A DNA stretch of 64,000 bases from Nemertoderma westbladi (Eukaryota; Xenacoelomorpha; Nemertodermatida; Nemertodermatidae). A program made the translations under genes and the position numbers. The stretch's first letter is position 1. Each line of letters begins with the position of its first letter. Below are positions 34,891-45,394 of the stretch, piece by piece. The notes under the pieces were generated by a model. That model was not told the DNA's origin. It ran no database searches and was given only the letters and a program-made list of their open reading frames with translations. The stretch is from the NCBI GenBank assembly GCA_032718475.1, contig JAUCBJ010006962.1:151976-215975 (forward strand). Direction: 5' to 3'.

Positions 34891-35568
34891 CATTTTCATG
34901 TCAATGAAAAAAAATTCCATATCAGAAACTATGAGTATATCAATTTTCTATAGAACAAGTCCCATTTAAATGCAGAGACCTGGAAACTCAGTAGCTATTC
35001 CATGAAGAAAACACTAAATGTGATGCCTAACTCATTGATAAATCATAGGCCTAACTAATGATCAATAACGAATAATCATCATTAGTTATGAATTCCAAAC
35101 CCCATTCTCCATATCGAAATGGTCACCCAAGATAAAGTACTGTAGTACCCAGCTCAAAATGTGATATATTATAAATATTATTATATATATCGTACGTTGG
35201 AACATAGGAACATACTATACTGTAAAGTAGAATCCACTCTAATCTACTTTGCTAAGGTACTTTATGCACTTTATCTGTACTATACCTTACGGTATCGATT
35301 TATGAATACGGGTATAATAAAATAAGACGCACAATACAGTAGAAAGGAGCTAAACTGGAAATAACAAATATCTTAGAAACATCACCTAAATGTTATAATC
35401 GCTGAAATTTGTTGTCTTTAATAAATATGTTAGCACTCAAACGTGTCAGGTTAGGAAATAAATATCAGCCCAATTTAGATTCTTTACCTTGTCTAACGTT
35501 ACAGAAAGGCCACGCTAATAAAATAAACATAATTTAACAAACTTTGGTGCATATTTTGTAACTCATGG
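34891..35568. other. Unassigned AT-rich sequence left of E2
   Basis: No gene or clear repeat recognised. The five bases before the LTR are CATGG, the candidate left half of the E2 target duplication. Confidence 0.4.
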
Positions 35569-36116
35569 TGTTACGGTATATGGCGCTGTATCCACATTGT
35601 TCGCCGTTGTACTGTATACACGACATTGGTTATTATGCAGTACACATTATTAGCCATTATACAGTATAATATATTAGTCCGTTATACTGTACGCAATATT
35701 AGTCCGTCATGCAGTATAATTATTTAGATAAGACATAATAGCGCAGTGACATTTAGATAAGGAAATTGAAACGCCCATATATTTTGAACTCATCCGTTTT
35801 GTTATAGTATGTAGCCCTACCTAGGTAATTTTGTAATATGATATAAGTAGATAGTTCCAGGGTAGCAAGTTCAGTTGGACCCTGGATTTCGGGCTTGCTG
35901 TTATTAGCCTTGATGGGCTAGCTATCACGGGTTTGATTTCTTTATAATCGCGCTAAATTAACTTTTGTGCATCATGTTATTAGTGCCACTAAATTAAGCA
36001 TCGGCAAAATTACCTTATATGGTGACGTTTTGTGGGTTTGGGGAGCAATAGGGCTACAATCCGGCTTTCTTATTGGACTAACTGCTTCCAGGTTGGTCTA
36101 ATGCTAGCGCGGATTG

Positions 36117-36200
36117 GAGAGCCAATGAGAGAGCGATTGCATCACCCTTCTCGGATCACCTATAAATTGGCGGTTTGCCGGTAGAGCGGTATCTATCTGT
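36117..36200 (+). promoter_or_regulatory. LTR core promoter
   Basis: GAGCCAAT box near 36118-36125 and TATAAA at 36161-36166, so transcription would start near 36190. The 3' LTR copy has TATAATT here (near 52850). The E1 LTR lacks the whole block. Confidence 0.55.
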
Positions 36201-37640
36201 ATATATTCCCCACACAGCAACAACAGCAGCAACTCACTCAGACATATTTAGTGCCATTAAGTTTAGGAGTATAATTTGTGTGTATTTTCTGCATTTCTAC
36301 CTTTTGATTAATTTTCTTGAAATGATTCGTTAGTGCTACTATTCTCACTTGTGTTTCTCAATCAATCCCAACGATTACTGCTAATTACAATCGGAACTAT
36401 GATTTCTACCTCTTTTGTTAATGGTTCTATGTAATTGTTTTCGACGCAATAATCCTACGGGATTTTCTGAAACTGTCAGACTTGTGATTTGCATGCGCCG
36501 CTACGGTAGCTACTCATTCTGATGGAGGGCTAAGGTGCCGGTAGGCGGTGGGCGCATCGGGGGGTTAGCGACGAAGGGAGTGCGGAGGATTCAAGGGCGA
36601 GCAACGTTGGCGGGGAGTCACCGTTGCGGTCGGGCAACTTGTGCTGTAGCGTAGAGACCGCTCGCTGGTACGGTAATTAGGGGGCTGATGATCCAGGTTT
36701 TGTCTCTATTTTAGCATTAGGGGGGCAGGAATTGGGTTAGTTAGGAAGCCTAGATGTACCCGGGAGAGGCCTGTACGTACTACAGTGTGGAGAGTGAATT
36801 GCACAACTGTGGACTACACAGTAGTGAACTGCATAATTGCGAGCTATGATTGCTGACGCTGATTGGTGTGTTACTGAAGTGTGCCTAAGATTACGAATGC
36901 TTAGATAGGCGCCCTTTTTCTCTTTGATTGATTTCTATTTCTTAGTTTACAACAAATAATTACTGATTAGGTCAAAGTAATACGGTATTTTAGGCTATTA
37001 CTAGTGAAACCTGGTGTGTAATAAATTAGAATTGCGCATTCTGGAACTCTTAGTAATTAGTACGCTGTTACATATTTGTGACTGTAATTAGTTAGTGAAA
37101 TTAAGAATTAGTACGCAGCATAGCGGAGAGTAGCTAAGGTAATAATTAGGATACCGTAAACTATTCACGCTGAGCGGTTATTTGCATTAGCGGGCAATAA
37201 GCTAGATCGCATTATTCAGTACTCAAAACACTAGTAATTTGCTGGCCTAAAGCCAGCTACAGGCAAATTTAGACCCAGAGCGGTATTACGCACGTAAAGA
37301 CATTGTACTGTACCAATTTTGATTATTTTAAATATTCTCGCATTCACACATTCCGTTAGGGAACCCCCAGTATTCGCGATTAGAAAGAACTTAGGCATTA
37401 TCGTATTACAGTAGTAGAATTAGGCGTAAGAATATACTCTGAGTGCAAAGCCTCTCGCACTCGTCTTAAGTAAGCTTAGGGAGCCGACTCGGGTTTATTG
37501 TTTTGGTTATTCCCGCGTGGCTCATAGATTCGAACAGTTAGCTCTCTGTCGAGCGATCGGTAGAGAAAGGAACAAGCGTTTTTGCAGGAGCCGTGTAAAT
37601 TTAGTAAAATATATTAGCGGACGGCAGATTAGCGCCATCC

Positions 37641-37651
37641 AACGGTAAGTA
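37641..37651 (+). promoter_or_regulatory. Putative major 5' splice donor in the LTR
   Basis: AACG|GTAAGT matches the donor consensus, lies downstream of the predicted start, and is identical in E1 (10123-10132). It pairs logically with the acceptor at 47995. Confidence 0.5.
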
Positions 37652-37835
37652 GCGGTTTTGTATTTAGCAGCCCTACATTTAGTAATATCACGCTCCTGAT
37701 CACCTTTATTTAACAGTAGAGCAGTCTTGGTGCCTTATTGGTTAGGCGGGAACTCATTAGGTTGGCAGAGAAGTATACGGGTATTTGTCTGTTCAACAGT
37801 TCTGCTGTTAGTATAGGGGTCGCGCTAGTTTAACA

Positions 37836-38929
37836 GTAGTACGTAGTTATTGTCTGCTGTAGGCCTACCGCGTACAGTAGGACACTGAGTATATTCTTAG
37901 GCTGTTAGTTTAGATTACTGTATTCACTGGTCGCGTACAATAGTACAGTAGTACATTAGGCTGATTGCTGTTACTGCGTACGGTAGAAGGGACATTTGTT
38001 TTGCCGTACCACACACAGTATCATTAGGCTGTTAGGTTGGTGTACTGTTTACTTACTGTACTGCATACGGTGGATGTACGGTAGTGCGTTTTTACTAATT
38101 GCGAATACAGCAGTTCCTTAGGCCTTAGGGCGAATTGTAATTAGTAAGTTTTTTGAAATTTTTAGCTAGGTTTGCGAGAATTCAGTTTCGGTCAAAATTA
38201 TTTGTAAAATCTAGAGTTTTGTACCGGTATGTTAGGTAACCGCTTAGTTATTTTATACCATCTGGAGATACATGGCAAGACGGAACTTCTGAGTTTGGGG
38301 TTCGTGTGGGTCTGCGGGTTCGGTTTGCAATCAGCGAAGGGACTGAAACTTTGGACACGGACGTGGAATCTCACAGCAAACAAGGTTGGTTGTTCTGTTG
38401 GTACCATTGTGTTTGTGGAAGCAGTAAAAAATTACCGGTTGTTTAACTGCGAAACTGAACTCAATTTATTAGTTAGGTTAGTTAGGTTTAGCCGGCCATG
38501 GTTTTTTGAATCGCTCAAGTTAGAGAGAGAGTTAGAGAGAGTCGCAACCCGAAGATGTAGCCACGCGCTAGTGGATACATATAATATTTGAAATTAAAAT
38601 TGCATTGATTAGAGCTATATATGCAAAATTGGAATTATTTGGGTGGCAAATTCATTCTGAATATTTTGTATTAGATTCAGAAATTATTTTGTGTCATACC
38701 GGTATTTAATTGCTATAATAGCTATATAATAATATTTTGTTTAAATATTGTGCTAGTATTTGCTATAACTATACCTTATTAAATTCACAATATTGCATTG
38801 CGAATTTATTTTGACATTTTGGACCAACTAATTATTAGACAAATAATTTGACCGAATTTCGGTTAAATTATAATTATATCTCGAAATTTTGCGAGATATT
38901 TTGCCGGAAGGCAAAACATTATTTAGACT
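37836..38929 (+). other. E2 leader between LTR and gag
   Basis: Non-coding 1.1 kb. The primer-binding site should start at 37836-37840, but I cannot match it to a tRNA by eye. GTACAGTAG/CGTACGGTAG-like words recur (37840-38080). A perfect hairpin TTTTGCC-GGAA-GGCAAAA (38899-38916) sits 13 nt before the gag ATG. Confidence 0.6.
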
Positions 38930-41368
38930 ATGAGTGTCTCAGACAAGGAGGCACTAGAGGACAGCTATGAGAAGGCGGCTGGACCGCCGACTGACGATAG
39001 CGTTAATATTACTGTTGACGACAATGCCGACTATGACGACGCAGCGAGCGATGCTGACGTAAGTGAACAGGAGGACGAGACAGTAACTAGTGAGGAAGAA
39101 CAACAACCTCAAGTAATAGTATTAGGATCCCCTACCGCTACTGTAAGGAAGGATTGTACAGCAACCCAACCAGAGGTGAGTGATAGGGAGGGTAGTGTAG
39201 CAGAAGCGAGAGCCCGGAGCCCGGTTTCCAGACCTGTGGGTATGGTAAGTGCCGTGGTCCCAGCGGCTGTTAGGAGTACCCGTAGTTCCCGAAACAATCC
39301 TTCAAGTCCACCAAGTGTGAGTCAGGTAAGCGAGAGAGAACTTGACATCGCGATAAAGAAGAAACTTCGCGCGCATGCCGGACATATAACTCGGACAACG
39401 GACAAGGTAAGGAAGATGTTAGCTGACGCAGGTAACATCGGAAGGGAAGGGTTAGTAGAGATTAGAAAGGGATATAACTCAGCGTTATTTAAGCAGACGG
39501 AGGAGCTTGCAGTCCTAGCGAAGAGAGCAGTGGAGTCTCAGTCGAGCGACGTGGCGACGAGGGTTTATGATAGGGTTTTAGCAGCCCTGTTGGAGCACCT
39601 CGCTTTATCGGAGCGATTCCGACGAGTTAGGACGGAAAACTGGCTGCTATGGGCATCACAAGCGCAGGCGAATCAGGTGAGTGACGCAGAGTTGAGAGAT
39701 TTAGAGGAGCGAGAAGAAATCCAAGATAAGGAAGAGCGCCGTTATCAGAGGGAAGTTACTAGCTGGCTGATGCAGAGCGGAGTGGTGGTACCAGGCCAGG
39801 TGCTACCGACGACGGAGAACATCCAACAGAGGACTTTGACTCCACCCGACGACGCATCCAGAGACAGTGGTGATTCTCAGGTTAGTCACGCGCGAGGGAA
39901 GGTTATATGTGCTAGATCCCTTGTTTCTCACAACTCGGCGGAAGAGAGAAGACTCCGACTGGACGAACAACAGGCTGAAGTTTTGCGTGAATCGGAAGCA
40001 CGGAAGGAAGCCGAACGGGAACGGGAGCGCACACGTAAGTTAGACGCGAAGTTGCGCGAGTTGGAAGAAAAGGGTAAGCGTGAGCGAGCGGAACGCGAAC
40101 AGAAGGAACGCGAACTCCAACTCGAACGCGAACGCAAGGAACGCGAACTCCAACTCGAACGCGAACGCAAGGAACGCGAACTCCAGCTCGAATGCGAACA
40201 GAAAGAACGCGAACTCCAGCTCGAACGCGAACAGAAGAAACGCGAACTCGAACTTGAACGCGAACGCAAGGAACGCAAACTTGAGATCGAGAAAGAGCGA
40301 CAAGCGTTGTATGAAGAGAAGGCGCGTGTGGAAGAAGAGAGTGCAGCGAGACGAGCGAGGGAAGAAGAAGAACGTAAACTGGCACAGTTGGAAAGTGCGA
40401 GATTAAATTTAGAGAGCGAAGAACGGTCCAGGAAGGCGAATGAAATCGCCGAGAAAGGGATGCGAATGATCGAAGAATGTGGGGCGAGTGTAGGGACTGA
40501 GTTGCGAGAACTGTTTGCACTGCAGAAGGCCGAACAGGAAGCGAGAACTCCGACCATACGCGAGTCGACGACGACCAGAATTCCTATACCCGGTCCAGCT
40601 ATTACGAGTACACGGATCGCTAAACCGTTTTCTACATATCGCACGCCAGTTGGTATTAGTGCTTCACCCATCGCGCAGAATCCACGTCATCAGAACACCG
40701 CACCACTACATACTGAACGAGACGATGAAGAGTTTAGAGGAGAAACTCCGACGGGCCGAGTATTTGGCGAACCGAACCCGCGGGTTTGGAATATGCGGAC
40801 GGAACGCCGACCCAGTTCGACGGAGAACTTCCGGGTTAAACCGGAAGAGGGATCATATGAGAGACAGCGGATTACTCAGATAGAGCCGACTATACAACAG
40901 AACCCTAGCCAGGAATTTATTACGAGGGATGAGTTAAGTGCTAGTCTAGCGCAAGCTATATCACCGCACATCCAACCTATAACGGACATGCTTAGTAACC
41001 TACAGTTAAAGGAAGCAACCCAGGTAAGAAGTAATTCAAATCCTAGCAGGCCTGAGTTAGATAAAGTCCAACCTAGTCAACGAGTACGTATATCAGAGGC
41101 AACTATACATAGACCTCAGGTAAGGACGCCTGTCCCGACTATCCATAATCCCAATTTCGAAAATTCGGCAGAAAAGTTTATTCAGGAAGCTTGGGTCAGG
41201 GCTTTGGCGCGCAAACCAACGCGAGCGCTAAGGACTGACACAGAATCAAGTGATGAAGAGGAAGAAATGAGACGTCAGAAGTCCCAAAACTATAAGGAAA
41301 GAAGGACCGACGCGGAGCAGGTAAGTTGGAACCACCGGGAAAGGACCAGACTTAACAACCCTGCGTAA
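38930..41368 (+). CDS. gag: E2 gag-like ORF1
   Basis: 812 codons from ATG 38930 to TAA 41366-41368. Order: acidic Ser/Asp/Glu-rich N-terminus (~1-75); a predicted helical region (~130-290); a long charged coiled coil (~330-520) with six 11-residue repeats (40091-40288); then a Pro/Thr/Arg-rich tail. No zinc knuckle, which lies in the downstream ORF. It is in the same frame as pol, with only the TAA between. It probably forms the N-terminal part of the particle protein. The start is supported by the end of the leader and by the analogous start of the E3 gag ORF at 61437. Many sense-strand GGTRAG words lie within it. Confidence 0.8.
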   Translation: MSVSDKEALEDSYEKAAGPPTDDSVNITVDDNADYDDAASDADVSEQEDETVTSEEEQQPQVIVLGSPTATVRKDCTATQPEVSDREGSVAEARARSPVSRPVGMVSAVVPAAVRSTRSSRNNPSSPPSVSQVSERELDIAIKKKLRAHAGHITRTTDKVRKMLADAGNIGREGLVEIRKGYNSALFKQTEELAVLAKRAVESQSSDVATRVYDRVLAALLEHLALSERFRRVRTENWLLWASQAQANQVSDAELRDLEEREEIQDKEERRYQREVTSWLMQSGVVVPGQVLPTTENIQQRTLTPPDDASRDSGDSQVSHARGKVICARSLVSHNSAEERRLRLDEQQAEVLRESEARKEAERERERTRKLDAKLRELEEKGKRERAEREQKERELQLERERKERELQLERERKERELQLECEQKERELQLEREQKKRELELERERKERKLEIEKERQALYEEKARVEEESAARRAREEEERKLAQLESARLNLESEERSRKANEIAEKGMRMIEECGASVGTELRELFALQKAEQEARTPTIRESTTTRIPIPGPAITSTRIAKPFSTYRTPVGISASPIAQNPRHQNTAPLHTERDDEEFRGETPTGRVFGEPNPRVWNMRTERRPSSTENFRVKPEEGSYERQRITQIEPTIQQNPSQEFITRDELSASLAQAISPHIQPITDMLSNLQLKEATQVRSNSNPSRPELDKVQPSQRVRISEATIHRPQVRTPVPTIHNPNFENSAEKFIQEAWVRALARKPTRALRTDTESSDEEEEMRRQKSQNYKERRTDAEQVSWNHRERTRLNNPA
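40091..40288 (+). repeat. Six 33-nt repeats coding an 11-residue coiled-coil motif
   Basis: Units start at 40091, 40124, 40157, 40190, 40223 and 40256, each reading like ERERKERELQL. The 11-residue period suits a right-handed hendecad coiled coil. Near-absence of stops in the other frames across the array is a by-product of the repeat. Confidence 0.9.
40773..40788 (+). repeat. 16-nt self-complementary motif in gag
   Basis: CGAACCCGCGGGTTTG, read as N-P-R-V-W. The single departure from consensus keeps a G-U pair. Confidence 0.65.
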
Positions 41369-41377
41369 CTAAACCAT
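41366..41377 (+). promoter_or_regulatory. In-frame stop between gag and pol (possible readthrough site)
   Basis: GCG TAA CTA AAC: one TAA separates ORF1 from the pol frame, with CTA as the next codon, the context that favours readthrough at UGA-CUA sites. There is no frameshift either side. It could equally be a chance nonsense mutation in this copy. Confidence 0.4.
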
Positions 41378-44300
41378 TTGTTAACCCTGAACGACGCAAC
41401 CCTTAGGGACATAGGTAAGTTTGCTGCTAGGCAAGGACTGCCAACGCAACAACCCCAGAAGTTTATGGGTAACCACAAGCACTGGAGGACATTCAAAACC
41501 TATGTCGACGAGCAGCTAACCAACAGCACCTTTACTCCCAACGAGAAGTTCAACTATTTGCTTCAGATGCTCCATCGAGAACCTAGAGCCATTGCTGACA
41601 ACTTCGTCGGCAATGAAAGGGCATTTGAGTTGGCAATGAAGACACTTAGCGACATCTACGGGAATAAAACCAAGATGGCACAGTCAATAGTAGAAGACTT
41701 GGGTAAGGGCGGAAGGATTACAACTCCGTTAGAGCTGTTGAACTTAGTGAACGCTATTTCGAACGCATTGGACATCTTGAAGACGGTGAATCTACCTCAT
41801 CATGGTGATCACGCCGAAGTTTTAAAGAGCGTAATAAGACGTTTAAACATGCGTTACAGACAGAAATGGCACAAATTAGAGAATAAGTTGGAGGGTCAAG
41901 GTAAGGTGTTGACACTTCAGCATATTCATGACATGATAGCCACAGACGCAGTAGCAGAGATGAAATCAAACTTCTCAGAGGAGAATATGAGGGAGTCTAA
42001 ACCTGTTACCGGTAAGTCTATGGTAAGTTTTGACGATGACAGGACCACTGTGACATTTAACTCAGTAGACAGATATAATTCGAGTACCCCAGCCTTTAGA
42101 TCAGACTCGCGAGTATGGTCAGGTGAGCGGTTAGATAGACCTAGGTTAAAGCAACAGGAGTTGCCGGGTGGATTTGTAGGTTGCCAATACTGTTTACTAA
42201 AGGAGGTAAGATCTGACGACCATAAGTTAGATAGTTGCAGACGGTTCAAAGAATTAAATTCGGAACAGAGAAGAGTTCAAGTGCGGACGTTGGACACCTG
42301 TTGGGCATGTCTTGCGCCAGGTCATGTACGGCGGCAGTGCCCGAACAGCAAGGACGGATGCATGGAATGCGGCATACTACATCACAAGTTGCTACATGCG
42401 GATTTCCACACCCCAACGGACCGTTACTTACAGCGAAATCCTCACAGGAAGGGGAGCAAAGAACCCGTATCGATAAGGAGAAATACGTTCACCGGCATTC
42501 AGGACGATGGTTATCAACCAGGTTCGTCGGATGAGGATGGCGAGTCGAGCGCAAGAGAGGTGACCTGCCAAGGTTTCACTGCGGATAGTTCATCGACCAG
42601 CGCACGGACGTATTTATCATCGGCCACGTCGGAAATATTTAGCGTGACTCCGGTGAAACTTACTGGAGATAAGGGATCGAAACGAATATATGTGATGTTG
42701 GACACTGCGTCCACATTATCTTATATCGACGAAGAAGTGGCGAGAGCCGTTTCTAGCTTCCAGGACGCCGAGGAAATCCAAATAGAGTTAAAGTCTATGC
42801 ACGGGGTAGGTGACCTCAAGGGACACAGGATATCTGTAGAACTAGATTCCCTACTGCCGAGAGACCAGCATACTCGACAAGAACGAAGAGCCCTGCCATT
42901 AGACGGATTCAAGTGTCTAGCTATGAAGGGATTCGGCAGGCAGTTAGGTAAGGTGCCGCCGATGAGTCCCATAGCACAGGAGTATTTTGACAAGCTCAGG
43001 ATACCCAGACACCAGGTAGGTTATAGGATTGTTTCTATGTTGATTGGTGCAGAACAGCTGATCGCACACCAGATATGGGAAACGAGACCAGCTGAGCCGC
43101 ATGTCAATGGACCACATGCCCATAGGACTATACTAGGTTGGTATACAAGAGTACCCATGTCTTATGAGTTTACAGGTGGCGACAAGCCAATAGATAGATA
43201 CGACGAATTACAGCCAATAACTCAACCACCGTTAGTAGAACCACCAGACATAGACGAGTTTAGGAGAACCTGTATTGACCATTATAGTGACTTTAGCGAG
43301 TCGGACGAGGAGTTGATTCCCGATAATGTTAGGTTGTCGGAACCACTTCACAACGACCGGGCAGATAGTGAACCCGAGGACTACTGTTATCAGTCCCGTG
43401 GGTCTGGTTCAGCGGCCCACGCTACCTATTTGAGTAACGTTTTGACTTATACCAACATAGTGGAGGGTCAAGTGGCTAAATATCGAGACCTAGACATTTT
43501 CCAATACTGTGAGGAGGAATTGCAGAAGGAATTGATACGCCAGGACCTCGAGACAGGAGCCAGAACCGTCGAATGGCTGGATAGGGACGCAATGGAACCC
43601 GGTGGATATGACCTAACCATGTCTACTGACGAGAAGCGGTCACTGGAGATGATGGAAGACACCATACGTCTGCTGCCGACTGGACATTTTGAAGTTGGAA
43701 TGTTGTGGCGTCGACAACCTCCTAAGTTGGAGAACAACTACAACTTAGCCTTGAAAGGATTGAACGGAGTAAGGGCTTGGTTGTTAAGGAATCCGGACAT
43801 TAGGGAGAAGTATTGCGCTCAGATAAACAACTATTTTGCCAAGGGATTTGCTGGGAAGGTAGAGGACCCTGACTTAGTGACAGACCAGACTTATTACATC
43901 CCACACCACTATGTGACTCACCCTGACAAGCCAGACAAAGTCCGAGTAGTCAACGACTGCGCAGCAGTCTATAGAGGTATGTCCCTGAATTCAGAGTTGA
44001 TGGATGGTCCCAACCTGAACAATTATTTGATTGGAATACTGTTACGTTTTAGACAGCAGCGATTCGCATTTACTTGTGACATCGAGGCGATGTTCCACCA
44101 GGTAAGAGCCTGTAAGGCAGACCAGGATAGCCTTCGATTTCTCTGGTACGAGAATGAAGACTTATCCGGCCCAGTGGTTACATACCAGATGTACGTTAGG
44201 ATATTTGGTGCCCGCGATAGTCCAAATGGCACGCTGTTTGTTCTAAAGAAAACGGCAACAGCCCAGATTGGTAAGTATCCAGTAGAAGTCATCGAGTCCA

Positions 44301-45394
44301 TCTTGAGAAACTTCTATATGGACGACGGATTGGTGTCCAAGGACACAGCGGAACAAGCCATAGAAGTGGCTCACGGCCTACAGGAGTGCTTGGCTACAGG
44401 GGGATTTCCTCTGACCAAGTTCACTACGAACTCGGAGGCCCTATTAGAGTCGTTCCCGGTAAAAGATCGCGGGAGCGGAGACATTGAATTGGGGGTAGAA
44501 CCAATCCCCATGGCGCTAGTACTGGGACTCGCTTGGAATCCGAACACAGACAAGTTCCAGGTAAGAGTTAGATTTGAGCCCAGTAGCCCAGACAAAGTTT
44601 TGACTAAGAGAATTTGCTTATCGACATTGAGTAGACTATTTCACCCGATGAACTTTATCAGTCCGGTAATATTACAGGCACGAGCGTGCATGAAGAAAAT
44701 TTGGTTGTCCGACCTAGAGTGGGACGAACCAATATCTCCTATACATGCAAAGCAGTGGAGAGAGTGGGAAGCCGAGTTACATCTATTGAAAAACATAGAT
44801 GTACCCCGCTCCTACTTTCCGAATCAGCTGGTATTCCCAGCTGATCTCGAACTCCACCTATTTAGTGACGCAAGTGACACCGGCTTTGGCATGGTAGCCT
44901 ACCTTCGCCGAGAGGTAAGTCAGGACAAGTTTGAAACGGCTTTTGTGACTTCTAGATCAAAGACAATGCCGGTCAAATACATAACTGTCCCTCGTGCAGA
45001 GTTACAGGCGGCAGTAGTTTCAGTCGAGGTAAGTAAGCAGATAATTGAGGAATTAGACACAACATTGACCTTATTCTATTGGACGGACGCATCCTTAGTG
45101 TTAGTATACATTGCGGCCGACAATATTGCACTAAAGACATTTGTGGCCAACAGACGCACTCAGATCGTCGATTTTTCGACGAAGGAACAATGGAGACATT
45201 TACCGGGAGTGTTGAACCCGGCCGACATAACTTCGAGAGGTGCAATGCCGGCGGAATTCTGTCAGGAAGAGTCGCAGGAGTTTTGGTTGCATGGACCTGA
45301 TTTTCTAACAAGGACACAGGAACATTGGCCAGAGCGACTAAAGATAGTGACCAATCCGATGCCTGAAGATGCTGGAGGTGGAGAAAGTCTCTAA
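41369..45394 (+). CDS. pol: E2 pol: capsid/NC-like, protease, RT, RNase H
   Basis: Open frame from just after the gag stop to TAA 45392-45394. Counting codons from 41378: DUF1759-like capsid region (~10-160); zinc knuckle CWACLAPGHVRRQC (~307-320) followed by CMEC...HH; aspartic protease of the DUF1758 type with LDTAS (~440); RT with the FTCDIEAMFHQV motif A region and YMDD (~980); the Pao-type region; RNase H beginning FSDASDTGFG (~1160). The protein ends early because a frameshift near 45372 diverts it, compared with 330 in E1. The protease reads DTAS where classical enzymes have D(S/T)G. There is no ATG at the frame start, consistent with expression as a fusion to gag. Confidence 0.9.
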   Translation, partial: LNHLLTLNDATLRDIGKFAARQGLPTQQPQKFMGNHKHWRTFKTYVDEQLTNSTFTPNEKFNYLLQMLHREPRAIADNFVGNERAFELAMKTLSDIYGNKTKMAQSIVEDLGKGGRITTPLELLNLVNAISNALDILKTVNLPHHGDHAEVLKSVIRRLNMRYRQKWHKLENKLEGQGKVLTLQHIHDMIATDAVAEMKSNFSEENMRESKPVTGKSMVSFDDDRTTVTFNSVDRYNSSTPAFRSDSRVWSGERLDRPRLKQQELPGGFVGCQYCLLKEVRSDDHKLDSCRRFKELNSEQRRVQVRTLDTCWACLAPGHVRRQCPNSKDGCMECGILHHKLLHADFHTPTDRYLQRNPHRKGSKEPVSIRRNTFTGIQDDGYQPGSSDEDGESSAREVTCQGFTADSSSTSARTYLSSATSEIFSVTPVKLTGDKGSKRIYVMLDTASTLSYIDEEVARAVSSFQDAEEIQIELKSMHGVGDLKGHRISVELDSLLPRDQHTRQERRALPLDGFKCLAMKGFGRQLGKVPPMSPIAQEYFDKLRIPRHQVGYRIVSMLIGAEQLIAHQIWETRPAEPHVNGPHAHRTILGWYTRVPMSYEFTGGDKPIDRYDELQPITQPPLVEPPDIDEFRRTCIDHYSDFSESDEELIPDNVRLSEPLHNDRADSEPEDYCYQSRGSGSAAHATYLSNVLTYTNIVEGQVAKYRDLDIFQYCEEELQKELIRQDLETGARTVEWLDRDAMEPGGYDLTMSTDEKRSLEMMEDTIRLLPTGHFEVGMLWRRQPPKLENNYNLALKGLNGVRAWLLRNPDIREKYCAQINNYFAKGFAGKVEDPDLVTDQTYYIPHHYVTHPDKPDKVRVVNDCAAVYRGMSLNSELMDGPNLNNYLIGILLRFRQQRFAFTCDIEAMFHQVRACKADQDSLRFLWYENEDLSGPVVTYQMYVRIFGARDSPNGTLFVLKKTATAQIGKYPVEVIESILRNFYMDDGLVSKDTAEQAIEVAHGLQECLATGGFPLTKFTTNSEALLESFPVKDRGSGDIELGVEPIPMALVLGLAWNPNTDKFQVRVRFEPSSPDKVLTKRICLSTLSRLFHPMNFISPVILQARACMKKIWLSDLEWDEPISPIHAKQWREWEAELHLLKNIDVPRSYFPNQLVFPADLELHLFSDASDTGFGMVAYLRREVSQDKFETAFVTSRSKTMPVKYITVPRAELQAAVVSVEVSKQIIEELDTTLTLFYWTDASLVLVYIAADNIALKTFVANRRTQIVDFSTKEQWRHLPGVLNPADITSRGAMPAEFCQEESQEFWLHGPDFLTRTQEHWPERLKIVTNPMPEDAGGGESL

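Larger units (their letters stand above)
35569..37835 (+). repeat. 5' LTR of E2
   Basis: TGTTACGG...TTTAACA, 2,267 bp, with inverted termini TGTTA/TAACA. It contains a CCAAT/TATA promoter block (36117-36166), AATAAA at 37020-37025, a GTAAGT donor-like site (37645), and a GC-rich R/U5-like part shared with the E1 LTR. Confidence 0.9.

Noticed and set aside
37836-37855. Primer-binding site matching a specific tRNA
   Set aside because: The bases after the LTR do not begin with TGG and I could not match a tRNA 3' end by eye.
39912-40671. Long open frames on the minus strand and in other frames across the gag coiled coil
   Set aside because: They are by-products of the 33-nt repeat and the codon bias of the gag ORF; no independent start, motif or conservation.
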